64,000 bases of DNA from Vreelandella glaciei (GTDB lineage Bacteria; Pseudomonadota; Gammaproteobacteria; Pseudomonadales; Halomonadaceae), in NCBI RefSeq assembly GCF_013415125.1, contig NZ_JACCDE010000019.1, forward strand, positions 1-64,000, written 5' to 3'. The first letter of the stretch is position 1. Each line of letters begins with the position of its first letter. Under the pieces are notes generated by a model. The model was not told the origin of the DNA. It ran no database searches and saw only the letters and a list, made by a program, of their open reading frames with translations. Position numbers and translations under genes: made by a program. Positions 15,544-26,392 of this stretch are shown piece by piece.

Positions 15544-16276
15544 CGCTTGCCATACCTTCAAACCAATTCAATTGATGCGCTTCACACTTGGCTTTATGGG
15601 CCACCTGCTCCTCGTCGGTTGGGCGCACAACGCGCAACTGACCTGGAGTAAGCGTCATACGTTGAATCGACAGACCTTCACTGGAGGTATCCGCCTGCTC
15701 CTGTTCTGCTGCGGAGGCCGCGTCTAACGTCAGCGCGGTTTGCCCGCCGGTCATCGCCAAATAAACTTCAGCGAGAATTTCAGAGTCTAATAGCGCGCCG
15801 TGCAGTACGCGGTGGCCATTATCGATATCGTAACGTTTGCACAATGCATCCAGGCTATTACGCTGGCCGGGGTGCATGGCTCGGGCCATCGTCAGGGTAT
15901 CTAATACCGCGCAATGATCGCGCACCGGCCCCAATGCGGGAGCTTTACGCTGCTGATTAAGCATACCCAGTTCGTGGTCGATAAAACCCACATCGAAGGG
16001 GGCGTTATGAATCACCAGCTCGGCGCCTTCGATAAAGGCCCAAAACTCGTCGGCTATTTTCGCGAAAACCGGCTCACTGGCGACTCTAGCGTCGTCAATC
16101 CCGTGAACGGCAACGACTTCTGCGTCGATATGGCGTTCAGGGTTGATATATTGATGGTAGGTGCGGCCAGTAAAACGGCGGTTGACCATCTCAATCGCGC
16201 CAATTTCTACTAAACGATGACCATCTTTAGGGTCGATACCCGTGGTTTCAGTATCTAGGATCACCTGGCGCATCAT
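15536..16276 (-). CDS. dnaQ: DNA polymerase III epsilon subunit (proofreading exonuclease)
   Basis: The 246-residue protein shows Exo I DTETTG (8-13), Exo [17 protein letters not shown] and Exo [21 protein letters not shown], the DEDDh proofreading active site. Past residue 190 comes the Gln/Glu-rich tail that contacts the alpha subunit. It removes mispaired 3' ends during replication. The start overlaps the rnhA stop as ATGA; a second Met follows directly. The rnhA-dnaQ pairing is common in gammaproteobacteria, although here both are on the same strand. Confidence 0.96.
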   Translation of the reverse strand: MMRQVILDTETTGIDPKDGHRLVEIGAIEMVNRRFTGRTYHQYINPERHIDAEVVAVHGIDDARVASEPVFAKIADEFWAFIEGAELVIHNAPFDVGFIDHELGMLNQQRKAPALGPVRDHCAVLDTLTMARAMHPGQRNSLDALCKRYDIDNGHRVLHGALLDSEILAEVYLAMTGGQTALTLDAASAAEQEQADTSSEGLSIQRMTLTPGQLRVVRPTDEEQVAHKAKCEAHQLNWFEGMASDA

Positions 16277-16743
16277 GCTCTCCTCTTGTGATGCTCATCA
16301 ATGGCTTCATTGGCTAACGCGTCGGCACGCTCATTGCCGGGATGACCGCTATGCCCTTTCACCCAGTGCCATTCTATTGTGTGTCGCTGGGTCTCTTCGT
16401 GCAGGGTTTTCCACAACTCAGCATTTTTGACGGGTTGCTTGGCGGCGGTTTTCCAGCCGCGCTTTAACCAGTTATGAATCCACTGGGTTATGCCCTGTCG
16501 AACATATTGTGAGTCGGTCCATAGCGCGACTTCACAGGGAGTGTTTAGCGTTCGCAGGGCCATAATCGCAGCCATCAACTCCATACGGTTATTAGTGGTA
16601 TCTGATTCATAGCCTTTCAAGGTTTTCTCATGCTGGCCGCTCGCCAGCACCACACCCCATCCGCCGGGGCCTGGGTTGCCCCGACAAGCCCCATCGGTAT
16701 ACACCGTTACCCGAGGCAGTTGCCCGGCAGCCTCTTTAGTCAA
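16273..16743 (-). CDS. rnhA: Ribonuclease HI
   Basis: The 156-residue protein has the carboxylates of the RNase H active site in [34 protein letters not shown] and GNERADALA. It cleaves RNA in RNA-DNA hybrids. The start lies inside the end of the preceding methyltransferase gene (8-bp overlap), and its stop overlaps dnaQ, so the genes are translated as a coupled set. Confidence 0.97.
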   Translation of the reverse strand: MTKEAAGQLPRVTVYTDGACRGNPGPGGWGVVLASGQHEKTLKGYESDTTNNRMELMAAIMALRTLNTPCEVALWTDSQYVRQGITQWIHNWLKRGWKTAAKQPVKNAELWKTLHEETQRHTIEWHWVKGHSGHPGNERADALANEAIDEHHKRRA

Positions 16744-17554
16744 TTTCTTGATCCTTTGATTGATGCGTCTGAGCTTGTGTTGGGAGCTCTTGATAGGATT
16801 GATAGTGAGCCGATGAACCTGAGCGGGTAACGCCTAATGAAGCGGGAGACGTAGGCGCTTTTAAACCAAACTTCAGGCGTTGCACTGGCGCTTGGCGTTG
16901 ACGCCTGCGGGCTTGAATCATATAGCTCTCGCCTAGCGGTAGGTTATGCCTACGCCCCAGCGACTCCCAATATTCACCGCATTTAGCACTCGTCCGTCCA
17001 CGAAAACAGCAATAGTCTACGCGCTCTACCTCGAAGTCGACAAACGCCAACCAGTCGCGTAGGCGGTTAACAGAGCGCCAAGTGCCATCCCAGGGGAACT
17101 GCTGTTGGCGTTTTCGCCATTGGCGGGCAAGGCCTCCGACACCGATCGGATTAAAGCCAAACAGTACCAGTATCCCATTGTCGGCGGTGACCCGCGCGGC
17201 TTCCTGAAGCGCGAAATGGGCGTCGGTTAAATACTCCAGCCAGTGATGAATAACCATGACATCTAAGCAGCGATCCGGCAGCGCTAACTGATCCGGCGGG
17301 CATATCAAAGTGTTCTCGTTCTCAGCCATTGGCCTTGTGGGTGACCAGCGAATGGAATGAGGAATCGCCGACATGGTCATTAAAGCTGGCCCCATACTCA
17401 ATTCCAAACTGTGGCCACCCACGCGCGATTCCACCACGGGACCTAAACAGGCACGTTGTGTTTCCCATAGCGAACGCCCGGCCTCTGATTGCCAATACGG
17501 TTGGCAATTTATTAAGCGCTTGGCGAGTGTCGTGGCCGTTGTCGAATTTGACAT
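16736..17554 (-). CDS. yafS: SAM-dependent methyltransferase, YafS-like
   Basis: The 272-residue protein starts at ATG 17554 preceded by GGAGGGAAG; the longest frame adds 21 codons without a ribosome site. It is a class I methyltransferase of the Methyltransf_11 type: a diverged SAM-binding start ([10 protein letters not shown]), [20 protein letters not shown] for motif III, and [13 protein letters not shown]. The GxGxG loop is poorly conserved. E. coli has yafS next to gloB, rnhA and dnaQ in the same order, which supports the name. The substrate is unknown. The C-terminal 40 residues are Ser/Gln-rich and probably disordered. Confidence 0.85.
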   Translation of the reverse strand: MSNSTTATTLAKRLINCQPYWQSEAGRSLWETQRACLGPVVESRVGGHSLELSMGPALMTMSAIPHSIRWSPTRPMAENENTLICPPDQLALPDRCLDVMVIHHWLEYLTDAHFALQEAARVTADNGILVLFGFNPIGVGGLARQWRKRQQQFPWDGTWRSVNRLRDWLAFVDFEVERVDYCCFRGRTSAKCGEYWESLGRRHNLPLGESYMIQARRRQRQAPVQRLKFGLKAPTSPASLGVTRSGSSAHYQSYQELPTQAQTHQSKDQEID

Positions 17555-17708
17555 GAACAGCGCTTCCCTCCACAGTAACGGCTTTTCAACGCCTTGGTTA
17601 CACTGATTTAGCGCCACTTTTTAATTAAGTTAAGAAGCGCAATGTTTTGCGTGTTTACGCATGTTGGTTACTGAATTCTGTATTTTCGCAATTTAAAGGA
17701 TCTCGCCG

Positions 17709-18476
17709 ATGATGAGCGTGACACCGATCCCAGCTCTAAGCGACAACTATATTTGGCTATTAAGACAAGATAACAGCCAAAGCGTTTGCGTGGTGGATCC
17801 AGGTGAAGCGGCCCCTGTGATCGAGTTTCTTGAGCGTGAGTCGTTAACGCTAAAATCCATCCTTATTACGCATCACCACCATGATCATACGGGTGGTTTA
17901 GCGGAATTAATTAAACGCTACTCGCCTCACGTTATCGGCCCAGCCAACCCCAACATTGAAGGGATTGACGAGACCGTTGGCGACGGCGATGAAGTCCGCA
18001 TTATGGGCCGTTTATTCGACGTAATAGCGACACCGGGCCATACGCTGGATCATATCAGCTACTTCACAGCGGGCATCCCTGCTCTTCTTTTTTGCGGTGA
18101 CACTCTTTTTTGCGCTGGTTGTGGCCGTTTATTTGAAGGCACCCCAGAGCAAATGTTTGCCGCGTTGAACAAATTTGCGGAACTACCTGAAGATACACTG
18201 GTCTTTGCAGCCCATGAGTATACGCAAGCGAACCTGACGTTTGCTCGTGCTGCGGACCCTGAAAACGAAGACGTTAAACACGCCTTGCAGGAGTGTGAAA
18301 AGGCGCGGGCATTGGATCGCCCCACCTTACCCAGCACGATAGGACGCGAGCTGAAAATTAATCCCTACCTGCGCGTGGGCACAGATAGCGTGCGCCAAGC
18401 AGCAGGCACCCAGGGTGTTAATGATACTGATCTCGCTACGTTTACCACTCTGCGCGAGTGGAAGAACCGTTTTTAA
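17709..18476 (+). CDS. gloB: Hydroxyacylglutathione hydrolase (glyoxalase II)
   Basis: The 255-residue metallo-beta-lactamase-fold enzyme has THHHHDHTGG (54-63), binding the two metals, further His in TPGHTLDH and the bridging Asp in CGDTLFCAGCGRLFEG. The C-terminal HAGH domain carries NPYLRVG. It hydrolyses S-lactoylglutathione to lactate and glutathione, finishing methylglyoxal detoxification. It is divergent from yafS across 155 bp and followed closely by mltD. The start could be either of two adjacent Met codons. Confidence 0.96.
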   Translation: MMSVTPIPALSDNYIWLLRQDNSQSVCVVDPGEAAPVIEFLERESLTLKSILITHHHHDHTGGLAELIKRYSPHVIGPANPNIEGIDETVGDGDEVRIMGRLFDVIATPGHTLDHISYFTAGIPALLFCGDTLFCAGCGRLFEGTPEQMFAALNKFAELPEDTLVFAAHEYTQANLTFARAADPENEDVKHALQECEKARALDRPTLPSTIGRELKINPYLRVGTDSVRQAAGTQGVNDTDLATFTTLREWKNRF

Positions 18477-18506
18477 GAACGCTATCGAAACCAAACGAAT
18501 GCAACT

Positions 18507-19754
18507 ATGACCTATCGAACGATTCGCCAGCGCTTGATGCTGAGCGCTGGCAGTACCGTAATTATGGGCCTAATGTTAGCCGCTGCGGCAAGCTCACAAG
18601 CCTCTGCTCCAGCCTACGAAACCACCGCAAGTGCGGCAACAGCCTTACCTCAAGGTGTTACCAGCACGTCACCAACCGATACAAAGCCCTACCCTACGCC
18701 TTTCCAAACCCATTTTTGGGAGGCGCTAGAGCTTGAACCCCAGAATGCCTGGACGACCCTGCGTAAAAGCTTCCAGTGGCAAGAGAAAACATTGCCAGTA
18801 GAAGCTCAAGCTCGAGTGGATGAATGGATTGAGCACTACCGTTCAAGCCCTGAAAACATTGTCACAATCACCGAACGCGCCACTCCCTGGCTTGCCTGGA
18901 TTACTCAGCAAGTCAGTGAGCGCGGCCTACCTGGTGAAATCGCGTTAATTCCGTTTGTCGAAAGCTCTTTCGACCCAGGTGCACGAAGCCACCGCGGGGC
19001 GGCAGGTCTTTGGCAATTTATGCCCCGCACCGGCGACGCATTGGGGTTAGTACGTAATGGTAATTACGATGGCCGTCTGGATGTTCTGACCTCTACCGAG
19101 GCCGCGCTGGACTACCTGGAAATGCAGGCCGACCAGTGGTACGAGGGTGACCTCATGCTCTCTCTGGCCGCTTATAACGCAGGCGCTGGCACCGTCAATC
19201 GCGCCCAGCGTCAGGTACAGGGCCAAGGGTTAAGTGGTGACTATTGGGACCTATCCCTGCCCTACGAAACCATGCAGTACGTTCCCAAGTTGAAGGCGAT
19301 CGCCACAATCATTAACGATCCTGAAAAATACGGTGTGAGCTTACCTGAGATTCACATCGACCCTGCCTTCGCAAAAGTTCAGTTGGCCCACGCAGTGAGT
19401 CTGTCTGAAGCCTCGCAAATGCTGGATGTCAGCAAAATGGCACTGGCTGAGCTGAATCCGGGTTTACTGAATGGCAGCATCGATCCACGCAGCGCGCAGA
19501 CACTGCTGGTACCTGAAGAAGTGGATAAACAAGTGCTGGCTCAATTATCACAGGGTAATAGTCAGGCACAGGGCAATAGCCAAGCGCTTGCGCAAAATAA
19601 CAGCGCAGATACGCACCGCGTTGAAAGGGGCGATAGCCTCTCAGCGATTGCGGCCCGCTATAATATTGATCAACAAGACCTGATACGCTGGAATTCGATT
19701 GACCGCCCCAGCGCTTTACAACCGGGGCAGTTACTGACACTTTCAGGGCGTTGA
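18507..19754 (+). CDS. mltD: Membrane-bound lytic murein transglycosylase, MltD-like, one LysM
   Basis: The 415-residue protein has an N-terminal signal segment (about 10-33) without a clear lipobox, an SLT (family 1) domain with the catalytic Glu152 in IPFVESSFDPGARS, GAAGLWQFMPRTG and LSLAAYNAGAGTVNRA, and one C-terminal LysM (about 368-413, HRVERGDSLSAIAARY). E. coli MltD has a lipoprotein signal and two LysM modules, so this is a shorter variant. It cleaves peptidoglycan to 1,6-anhydro-muropeptides in the periplasm. Only 30 bp separate it from gloB, so co-transcription is likely, as in E. coli. Confidence 0.92.
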   Translation: MTYRTIRQRLMLSAGSTVIMGLMLAAAASSQASAPAYETTASAATALPQGVTSTSPTDTKPYPTPFQTHFWEALELEPQNAWTTLRKSFQWQEKTLPVEAQARVDEWIEHYRSSPENIVTITERATPWLAWITQQVSERGLPGEIALIPFVESSFDPGARSHRGAAGLWQFMPRTGDALGLVRNGNYDGRLDVLTSTEAALDYLEMQADQWYEGDLMLSLAAYNAGAGTVNRAQRQVQGQGLSGDYWDLSLPYETMQYVPKLKAIATIINDPEKYGVSLPEIHIDPAFAKVQLAHAVSLSEASQMLDVSKMALAELNPGLLNGSIDPRSAQTLLVPEEVDKQVLAQLSQGNSQAQGNSQALAQNNSADTHRVERGDSLSAIAARYNIDQQDLIRWNSIDRPSALQPGQLLTLSGR

Positions 19755-19788
19755 ATCCGGGTTTACTAGTTGGCTTTGTTCACATGGG

Positions 19789-21726
19789 ATGTCACCAATG
19801 CCGCGAGGTCTGTTTTTTGCGAAAGCATTTCTACTTATCAGTGGCTTGCTAATAAATGTATCGATACTCGCGTCAGAAGCAGCGACCACTAGCGATTCTT
19901 CCCACAGCACTGTCGGCAACAACGTGGTGGGCGATTTAAATACGGATGCCAACAACGTGGTGCCGGTTGAAACAGTCCACGGGGTATCGCTTTACGATAG
20001 CCCAGAGCTACCGGCAGACTTCCCCTACTTCCCCCATGTAAACCCACAAGCCCCCAAAGGCGGCACTATTACCCATACCGCCGTTGGGGGCAGCTTCGAT
20101 TCAACGAATCCGTTTATTATTCGCGGCACACCGGCCACTGGCGTTTCGCAAATTTATGACACCTTGATGGCCAGCAACCCCAATGAGCCCTTTAGCCTGT
20201 ATGGTTTATTGGCTGAAGGCGTGCGCCTGGACCCCGACCGGGAATGGATTGAGTTTGACCTTCGCCCTGAAGCACGCTTTCAGGACGGCGAACCCGTCAC
20301 CGCCTACGATGTGGTGTTCTCACTTAACCTGCTCAGAGAAGAAGGCAATCCGTTTTATGCCAGCTATTATGCGGGTGTGAGCGAAGTGATCGCCCTCAAC
20401 GAACATCAAGTGCGCTTTACCTTCAGCGATACCAATTCCCGAGAACTGCCGCTAATCGTTGCTCAACTGCCTATCCTCCCCCGCCACTACTGGGAGCCAC
20501 GCGAGTTCACATCGCCTACCCTGGCGGCTCACCCCGGCTCCGGCCCCTACCTCATCAGTGAAGTTGACCCAGGCAGGCGAATTGTTTACCAGCGCGATGA
20601 GGATTATTGGGGAAAAAACTTGCCGGTTAATGTTGGCCGCTACAACATTGACCGCATCGTTTATGACTACTATCGCGACCGCGATATCGCCTGGGAAGCG
20701 TTCAAAGCAGGCCTAACAGATTTTCGTACGGATGCCCGCGCGGCCACCTGGGCGATTGGCTACGACTTTCCTGCCTATGAAGAGGGCTTGGTGAAGCGGC
20801 TGACGGTACCTGACGTCAACCCTTCCATGATGCAGGCCTTTGTGTTCAACCTGCGCAAAGAGAAGTTTCAAGACCCACGGGTACGCGAAGCGTTAAGCCT
20901 TACCTTCGATTTTCCGTGGCTCAACACCAATATTTTCTACGACACCTACCGGCGTACCGAAAGCTTTTTTCAAAATTCGGAGATGGAAGCTACCGGGCTA
21001 CCTTCGGAAGAAGAGCTGGCGCTGCTCGAACCGTTTAGGGAAGAGTTAATCGCTTCACATGGGTCTGACCGCCTGTTCACCGAGCCGCTGCCCATTGATC
21101 AACCCCTCAATCTGCGTGAGCGTCTACGCAAGGCACTGGCGCTTTTGCGCGACGCGGGCTATCGCGTTGAAGAGGGAGTACTGGTCAACCAAGCCACCGG
21201 CCAGCCACTCAGCCTTGAAGTGCTGCTCTACGATTCGGGTCTTGAGCGAGTGGTTCAACCCATGCTGCGTAACATGGCCCGCCTAGGAGTGCAGACCTCG
21301 CTGCGCATCGTTGATATCAATCAATATTTAAACCGGCAGCGCAATTACGACTATGACATAGTGATTAGCCATTTCCCCCAGTCGAACAACCCGGGTAATG
21401 AGCAGCGCGACTTCTGGACCAGCGCCGCCGCCGAGGCGCCGCAAAGCCGCAACCGGATGGCGCTCGCCCACCCAGCGGTCGATGCGCTGGTGGAAGCGAT
21501 CATTAGTGCCGATGGTCGTGAGGAACTGGATACCGCCACGCGGGCGCTGGATCGGGTGCTGCGCTGGGGGTTTTACGTCATTCCTCACTACCACTCCGGC
21601 GAAACCCGCATTGCGATCTGGGACAAGTTTGGCTATCCCGAGCCCTTTCCGGAGTATGCGATGGATCTGGATGCATGGTGGGTGGATACCGAGCGTGAAG
21701 CAGAACTGCAGCGCCAGCGCCGCTGA
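19789..21726 (+). CDS. yejA: Oligopeptide/microcin C ABC transporter, binding protein YejA-like
   Basis: The 645-residue SBP_bac_5 family protein has an N-terminal signal peptide ending near residue 30 (LLINVSILASEA), then VHGVSLYDSPELPADFPYFPHVNPQAPKGG typical of YejA, and the long solute-binding domain with its conserved KAGLTDFRTDARAATWA region. In E. coli YejA captures peptides and microcin C in the periplasm for YejBEF. The start may be ATG 19789 or 19798. It is the first gene of yejABEF, with 77 bp to yejB. Confidence 0.92.
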   Translation: MSPMPRGLFFAKAFLLISGLLINVSILASEAATTSDSSHSTVGNNVVGDLNTDANNVVPVETVHGVSLYDSPELPADFPYFPHVNPQAPKGGTITHTAVGGSFDSTNPFIIRGTPATGVSQIYDTLMASNPNEPFSLYGLLAEGVRLDPDREWIEFDLRPEARFQDGEPVTAYDVVFSLNLLREEGNPFYASYYAGVSEVIALNEHQVRFTFSDTNSRELPLIVAQLPILPRHYWEPREFTSPTLAAHPGSGPYLISEVDPGRRIVYQRDEDYWGKNLPVNVGRYNIDRIVYDYYRDRDIAWEAFKAGLTDFRTDARAATWAIGYDFPAYEEGLVKRLTVPDVNPSMMQAFVFNLRKEKFQDPRVREALSLTFDFPWLNTNIFYDTYRRTESFFQNSEMEATGLPSEEELALLEPFREELIASHGSDRLFTEPLPIDQPLNLRERLRKALALLRDAGYRVEEGVLVNQATGQPLSLEVLLYDSGLERVVQPMLRNMARLGVQTSLRIVDINQYLNRQRNYDYDIVISHFPQSNNPGNEQRDFWTSAAAEAPQSRNRMALAHPAVDALVEAIISADGREELDTATRALDRVLRWGFYVIPHYHSGETRIAIWDKFGYPEPFPEYAMDLDAWWVDTEREAELQRQRR

Positions 21727-21803
21727 GACTGTCTTAATTACAGCGACTTATTCGCAACGGCTTATCCTCAACGGTTTCATCGTTATAAACCTCGGAGTGC
21801 TCT

Positions 21804-22877
21804 GTGGCCCGCTACACCCTACGCCGACTGCTGCTAATGATTCCGACCCTTTTTGGGATCATGCTACTCAATTTTATTATTGTTCAGGCGGCGCCGGGCG
21901 GGCCGATTGATCAGATGCTGGCACGTTTTGAGGGCGCGGACGCCATGGCCAGCACCCGCTTGGATATGGGCGGTGCCGATGTGCAGGTAAGTGACGATTC
22001 TCGTGGCGCTCGGGGCATCGACCCACGCTTTATCGAACAGCTAGAACAGCAGTTTGGTTTTGATAAACCCGCCCACGAGCGCTTTATTGGCATGATGGCG
22101 GATTACCTCACGCTCGATTTCGGCACCAGTTTTTTCCGCGACCGCCCAGTGACCGAACTGATGATTGAGCGGTTGCCGGTGTCCATTTCGCTGGGGCTAT
22201 GGACCACGCTGCTGGTCTACCTGATCTCGATCCCCTTAGGTATCAAAAAAGCGCTACGCCACGGTTCCCGTTTCGATGTCTGGTCGTCGGGATTAGTGAT
22301 TGTCGGCTACGCCATTCCGGGCTTTTTGTTTGCGATATTGCTGATCGTGCTATTTGCCGGCGGCACCTACTGGGACGTGTTTCCCCTCCGCGGCCTGACC
22401 TCGCCTAACTTCGACCAGCTTACGGCCTGGGGCAAGGTCAAAGATTACTTCTGGCATATCACGCTGCCGGTTATCGCCGCGGCAATCGGTAGCTTTGCCA
22501 CACTCACCATGCTGACCAAAAACAGCTTTCTGGATGAAATTCACAAGCAGTATGTGATTACCGCACGCGCCAAGGGCGCCGATGAACGACGGGTGCTCTA
22601 TGGTCATGTTTTCCGGAACGCCATGTTGATTATTATCGCCGGTCTACCTGCCGCCATGATCGGAATTTTCTTTACCGGTGCGTTATTGATAGAAGTGATC
22701 TTCTCCCTGGATGGCCTCGGCTTGCTCGGTTTTGAGGCGGTGATGCAGCGGGATTACCCGGTTATTTTCGGTACGCTGTTTTTGTATACCGTGATCGGTC
22801 TGATCCTTAAGCTGATTTCCGATTTGACCTACGTGTGGGTTGACCCACGTATTGACTTTTCGACCCGGGAGTCATGA
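21804..22877 (+). CDS. yejB: Peptide ABC transporter permease YejB
   Basis: The 357-residue permease starts at GTG 21804 behind CGGAG. Residues 5-30 form the first membrane helix, a periplasmic loop of about 110 residues follows, and the BPD_transp_1 domain has about five more helices. The coupling (EAA) loop reads [24 protein letters not shown]. With YejE it forms the channel for peptides delivered by YejA. The stop overlaps the yejE start as ATGA. Confidence 0.94.
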   Translation: MARYTLRRLLLMIPTLFGIMLLNFIIVQAAPGGPIDQMLARFEGADAMASTRLDMGGADVQVSDDSRGARGIDPRFIEQLEQQFGFDKPAHERFIGMMADYLTLDFGTSFFRDRPVTELMIERLPVSISLGLWTTLLVYLISIPLGIKKALRHGSRFDVWSSGLVIVGYAIPGFLFAILLIVLFAGGTYWDVFPLRGLTSPNFDQLTAWGKVKDYFWHITLPVIAAAIGSFATLTMLTKNSFLDEIHKQYVITARAKGADERRVLYGHVFRNAMLIIIAGLPAAMIGIFFTGALLIEVIFSLDGLGLLGFEAVMQRDYPVIFGTLFLYTVIGLILKLISDLTYVWVDPRIDFSTRES

Positions 22878-23956
22878 TCATGGCCTCTCTTTCTTCTTAT
22901 TTTTCGCCCATTACCCGCCGCCGGCTGGCGGCCTTTAAAGCCAACCGGCGTGCCCGCGTATCGCTTTGGCTGTTTACGGCTCTGTTTGTGTTTAGTCTGT
23001 TTGCCGAGCTGATCGCCAACGACAAGCCCATCGTCATGCAATACGACGGCCAATGGTACGTGCCGCTGCTGGTGGATTACCCCGAAACCGAGTTCAACGG
23101 GTTTCTTCCCACGCGTACCGATTATCTGGATCCGTTTATTCAGCAACAGATTAAAGAGCACGGCTGGGCGCTGTGGCCAGCCATCCCATATTCCTACCAA
23201 ACCCTGGACATGAACATGACCCGCCCTTCCCCGGCACCGCCGGATAGCCGCCACTGGCTGGGCACCGATGATCAGGGCCGTGATGTATTAGCACGTGTCA
23301 TTTATGGCTTTCGCCTCTCGGTTGCTTTTGCACTGGTGCTCACTGCAGGCTCGCTGGTGATCGGCGTTGTGGTTGGTGGTGTGCAGGGCTACTTTGGCGG
23401 CAAGATTGATTTGATCGGTCAGCGAGTGACTGAAATATGGTCGGGCCTTCCGGTGCTGTTCCTGCTCATCATTTTAGCCAGCTTTGTTCAGCCGGGGTTC
23501 TGGTGGTTGCTGGGGATCATGCTGCTCTTCTCATGGCTTGGCCTGGTCGATATCGTGCGCGCCGAGTTTCTGCGTGCGCGTAATCTGGAGTACGTGCGTG
23601 CCGCCAAGGCGATGGGATTGCCCTCGCGCCTGATCATGTGGCGCCACGTGCTGCCCAATGCCATGGTCGCGACGCTAACCTTCATTCCGTTTCTGTTTAC
23701 CGGTGCCATCGGCACCCTGACCGCGCTGGATTTCCTCGGTTTCGGCCTGCCTCCCGGCGCGCCCTCGCTGGGCGAACTGGCAGCGCAGGGCAAGAACAAC
23801 TTACATGCCCCCTGGCTGGGCATCACGGCGTTCATGACGCTGGCAATCATGCTTTCGCTATTAGTGTTCATTGGCGAAGGCTTGCGCGACGCCTTCGACC
23901 CCCGTCACGTACAACAGCGCCAAGTAGGCCCTGCCCAGGAGACACAAAATGCCTAA
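22874..23956 (+). CDS. yejE: Peptide ABC transporter permease YejE
   Basis: The 360-residue permease has an N-terminal membrane helix near residue 30, a periplasmic segment containing the OppC-type [21 protein letters not shown] and a BPD_transp_1 domain with coupling loop [25 protein letters not shown]. It pairs with YejB. The start overlaps the yejB stop by 4 bp, and its stop overlaps yejF by 8 bp, showing a tightly coupled operon. Confidence 0.94.
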   Translation: MIMASLSSYFSPITRRRLAAFKANRRARVSLWLFTALFVFSLFAELIANDKPIVMQYDGQWYVPLLVDYPETEFNGFLPTRTDYLDPFIQQQIKEHGWALWPAIPYSYQTLDMNMTRPSPAPPDSRHWLGTDDQGRDVLARVIYGFRLSVAFALVLTAGSLVIGVVVGGVQGYFGGKIDLIGQRVTEIWSGLPVLFLLIILASFVQPGFWWLLGIMLLFSWLGLVDIVRAEFLRARNLEYVRAAKAMGLPSRLIMWRHVLPNAMVATLTFIPFLFTGAIGTLTALDFLGFGLPPGAPSLGELAAQGKNNLHAPWLGITAFMTLAIMLSLLVFIGEGLRDAFDPRHVQQRQVGPAQETQNA

Positions 23957-25532
23957 CTCACTCCTGCGCATCGAGAATCTCAACATTGCCTTCGATGATA
24001 CGCCCGTGGTGCATGCGCTATCGCTCACCCTCAATGCGGGTGAAACCCTGGCAATCGTCGGTGAATCGGGGTCAGGCAAATCAGTCTCTGCGCTCGGGAT
24101 GATTAACCTTTTGCCCAGCAATGCCACCGTCAAGGGGGAGCGTTGGCTGGGTGACACCGATCTGTCGACATTGACCCAGGACCAGTGGAACACCGTGCGC
24201 GGTAATCGTGTCGGATTTATTTTCCAGGAGCCGATGACGTCGCTTAACCCGCTCCATCGAGTTGGCAAGCAGATCGGCGAAGCATTGCGTTTGCATCAAG
24301 GCTTGCGCGGCCAGGCGGCTCGCCAACGCTGCAAAACGCTACTCGAACAAGTGAAACTGCCGCGCCCGGAAGAGGTACTGAATGCTTGGCCTCATCAGCT
24401 TTCGGGCGGACAGCGCCAGCGGGTGATGATTGCCATGGCAATTGCCAATAACCCCTCACTGCTGATTGCCGATGAGCCCACCACCGCCCTGGACGTGACG
24501 GTGCAGCAGGAGATACTTGCCCTGCTGCGTGAACTGCGCGACCACCACGCCATGGGCATGCTGTTTATCAGTCATGACTTGAACTTGGTGCGCCGTCACG
24601 CGGATCGCATCTGCGTCATGCATCAGGGGCGGATACAGGAAATCGGACCGGTTGAGCAGGTCTTTCAACACCCGCAAAGTGATTACACCAAAGCGCTGCT
24701 CGCCGCTGAGCCGGAAGGTAGGCCCCAAGCCATTGAGCAAACAGCGCCGCTATTAACGGCTCGCCAGTTAAGCGTGAGCTTTAAGCGCCCAAAGACCGGC
24801 TTATTTAAGCGCCAGCCCCCCGCTTTTGTGGCGGTACACCCGACGGATTTCCAAATAGCACCGGGCGAAACCCTGGGCATTGTGGGTGAGTCCGGCTCGG
24901 GTAAAACCACGCTGGCGTCAGCAGTCATGCGGCTGGTCACTAGCCAAGGTGATGTTACCCTTGGCACCGATAAACTAAGCTCCCTGTCTGGGGATGATTT
25001 GCGGCGCCAGCGCCACCGTTTTCAGATGGTGTTTCAGGACCCCTATGGCGCCCTTTCGCCTCGCATGCCGGTGTTTGATATTGTCAGTGAGGGGCTGCGC
25101 TTTCATTACCCACACCTGACTGACAAAGAAGTTTCCCAGCGGGTTAACCAAACCCTTCACGAAGTGGGTTTGCCCGAGAGCTGTGCTGCGCGCTACCCCC
25201 ATGAGTTTTCCGGTGGTCAACGCCAGCGCATTGCCGTAGCAAGAGCGATTATCTTAGAACCAGAATTACTGGTGCTGGATGAGCCAACCTCTGCGTTAGA
25301 CCGTACCGTGCAGAAGCAGCTAGTCACCCTATTGCGCGATCTGCAGGCACGCCGTCAGCTAAGCTATTTATTTATTAGCCACGATTTAGCCGTCGTGCGC
25401 GCCATGGCACACCGCATTATGGTGTTCAAGGATGGCGAAGTGGTCGAACAAGGCCCCTGCCTAGAGGTGCTTTCAGCGCCACAGCATGCTTATACCCAAG
25501 CGCTAATTGCCGCTGCGCATCTGACTCATTAG
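23949..25532 (+). CDS. yejF: Peptide ABC transporter ATPase YejF (two nucleotide-binding domains)
   Basis: The 527-residue protein has two complete ABC cassettes: Walker A GESGSGKS (about 37-44), signature LSGGQRQR and Walker B LLIADEPT in the first; [16 protein letters not shown] and LLVLDEPT in the second. The first also has the oligopeptide/dipeptide C-terminal extension between the halves. It powers YejBE uptake. It ends the yej operon and is convergent with rsuA. Confidence 0.95.
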   Translation: MPNSLLRIENLNIAFDDTPVVHALSLTLNAGETLAIVGESGSGKSVSALGMINLLPSNATVKGERWLGDTDLSTLTQDQWNTVRGNRVGFIFQEPMTSLNPLHRVGKQIGEALRLHQGLRGQAARQRCKTLLEQVKLPRPEEVLNAWPHQLSGGQRQRVMIAMAIANNPSLLIADEPTTALDVTVQQEILALLRELRDHHAMGMLFISHDLNLVRRHADRICVMHQGRIQEIGPVEQVFQHPQSDYTKALLAAEPEGRPQAIEQTAPLLTARQLSVSFKRPKTGLFKRQPPAFVAVHPTDFQIAPGETLGIVGESGSGKTTLASAVMRLVTSQGDVTLGTDKLSSLSGDDLRRQRHRFQMVFQDPYGALSPRMPVFDIVSEGLRFHYPHLTDKEVSQRVNQTLHEVGLPESCAARYPHEFSGGQRQRIAVARAIILEPELLVLDEPTSALDRTVQKQLVTLLRDLQARRQLSYLFISHDLAVVRAMAHRIMVFKDGEVVEQGPCLEVLSAPQHAYTQALIAAAHLTH

Positions 25533-25635
25533 TTCTGACTTACCAGCTCTTATTTACTAACTTTATTGAGCCACGATACTTAATATTGCTGACGGCAGCC
25601 ATAAAGATAACGGTATAAAAATTCAGATAAAATAA

Positions 25636-25662
25636 AGCCGCTTACCCTGCTGGGAAGCGGCT
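25636..25662 (-). terminator. Terminator between yejF and rsuA
   Basis: AGCCGCTT (25636-25643) pairs with AAGCGGCT (25655-25662). On the minus strand it is followed by TTTATTTTAT, so it ends the yafV-rsuA transcript; it may also stop yejF read-through. Confidence 0.75.
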
Positions 25663-25684
25663 AATGGAGATATTAACCAAGGAC

Positions 25685-26392
25685 TCAGAAGAGCGCGACT
25701 TCGTCGGCGGTTAATTCTCGCCATTCGCCGGGCGCCAGGTTGGCATCCAAAGCTAAGTCACCGATAGAGCTGCGATGCAGTGAGTTCACGTGATTACCCA
25801 AGGCAGCAAACATACGTTTCACCAGATGATAGCGCCCTTCAGTAATAGTGAGTTCTGCCTGGGTGGGCGACAGCAGCCGAAGTGTTGCGGGCTGCGTCGG
25901 CGTCTCCTCCCCATCCAGCATCAGGCCATCGGCGACTTGGCCAATCGCCCACTCCGCCGCGGCGCCTTCCATAGGCTCGGCTAGCTCGGCGATATACACC
26001 TTGGCGCAGCGATGGCGCGGAGATGTGACGCGGTGAGACCACTGACCATCATCGGTTAATAGCAGCAAGCCAGTGGTATCCACATCTAACCGCCCTACCG
26101 GCTGTAACCGATCCGCTTTGGGTAGATCAATTAGATCGATTGCTCTTTGGTAGAGACCGCGGCGAGCGTTACATTCAACGTCGACGGGCTTGTGCAGCAT
26201 AATGTAGCGAACGCCTACCAGCGCTAGCCGCTCGCCGTTGAGTACCACCACATCGTTATCGGTATCGATTTGGGTCGCCGACTGTTTGATCGGCTCACCG
26301 TTCAGGGTCACTTCGCCATTTTTGAGTGCCCGCTTGGCGAGGCTGCGGGTTAACGGTGAGGTTTCACTCAAAAAGCGATCAAGGCGCATCAT
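25685..26392 (-). CDS. rsuA: 16S rRNA pseudouridine-516 synthase RsuA
   Basis: The 235-residue protein has an N-terminal S4 domain (MRLDRFLSETSPLTRSLAKRALKNGEVTLNG) and the RsuA/RluB/E/F catalytic domain with Asp in GRLDVDTTGLLLLTDDGQ and the later EGRYHLVKRMFAALGN motif. It isomerises U516 of 16S rRNA. Its length matches E. coli RsuA (231). The start overlaps the yafV stop by one base (TAATG type), so the two are translated together. Confidence 0.9.
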   Translation of the reverse strand: MMRLDRFLSETSPLTRSLAKRALKNGEVTLNGEPIKQSATQIDTDNDVVVLNGERLALVGVRYIMLHKPVDVECNARRGLYQRAIDLIDLPKADRLQPVGRLDVDTTGLLLLTDDGQWSHRVTSPRHRCAKVYIAELAEPMEGAAAEWAIGQVADGLMLDGEETPTQPATLRLLSPTQAELTITEGRYHLVKRMFAALGNHVNSLHRSSIGDLALDANLAPGEWRELTADEVALF

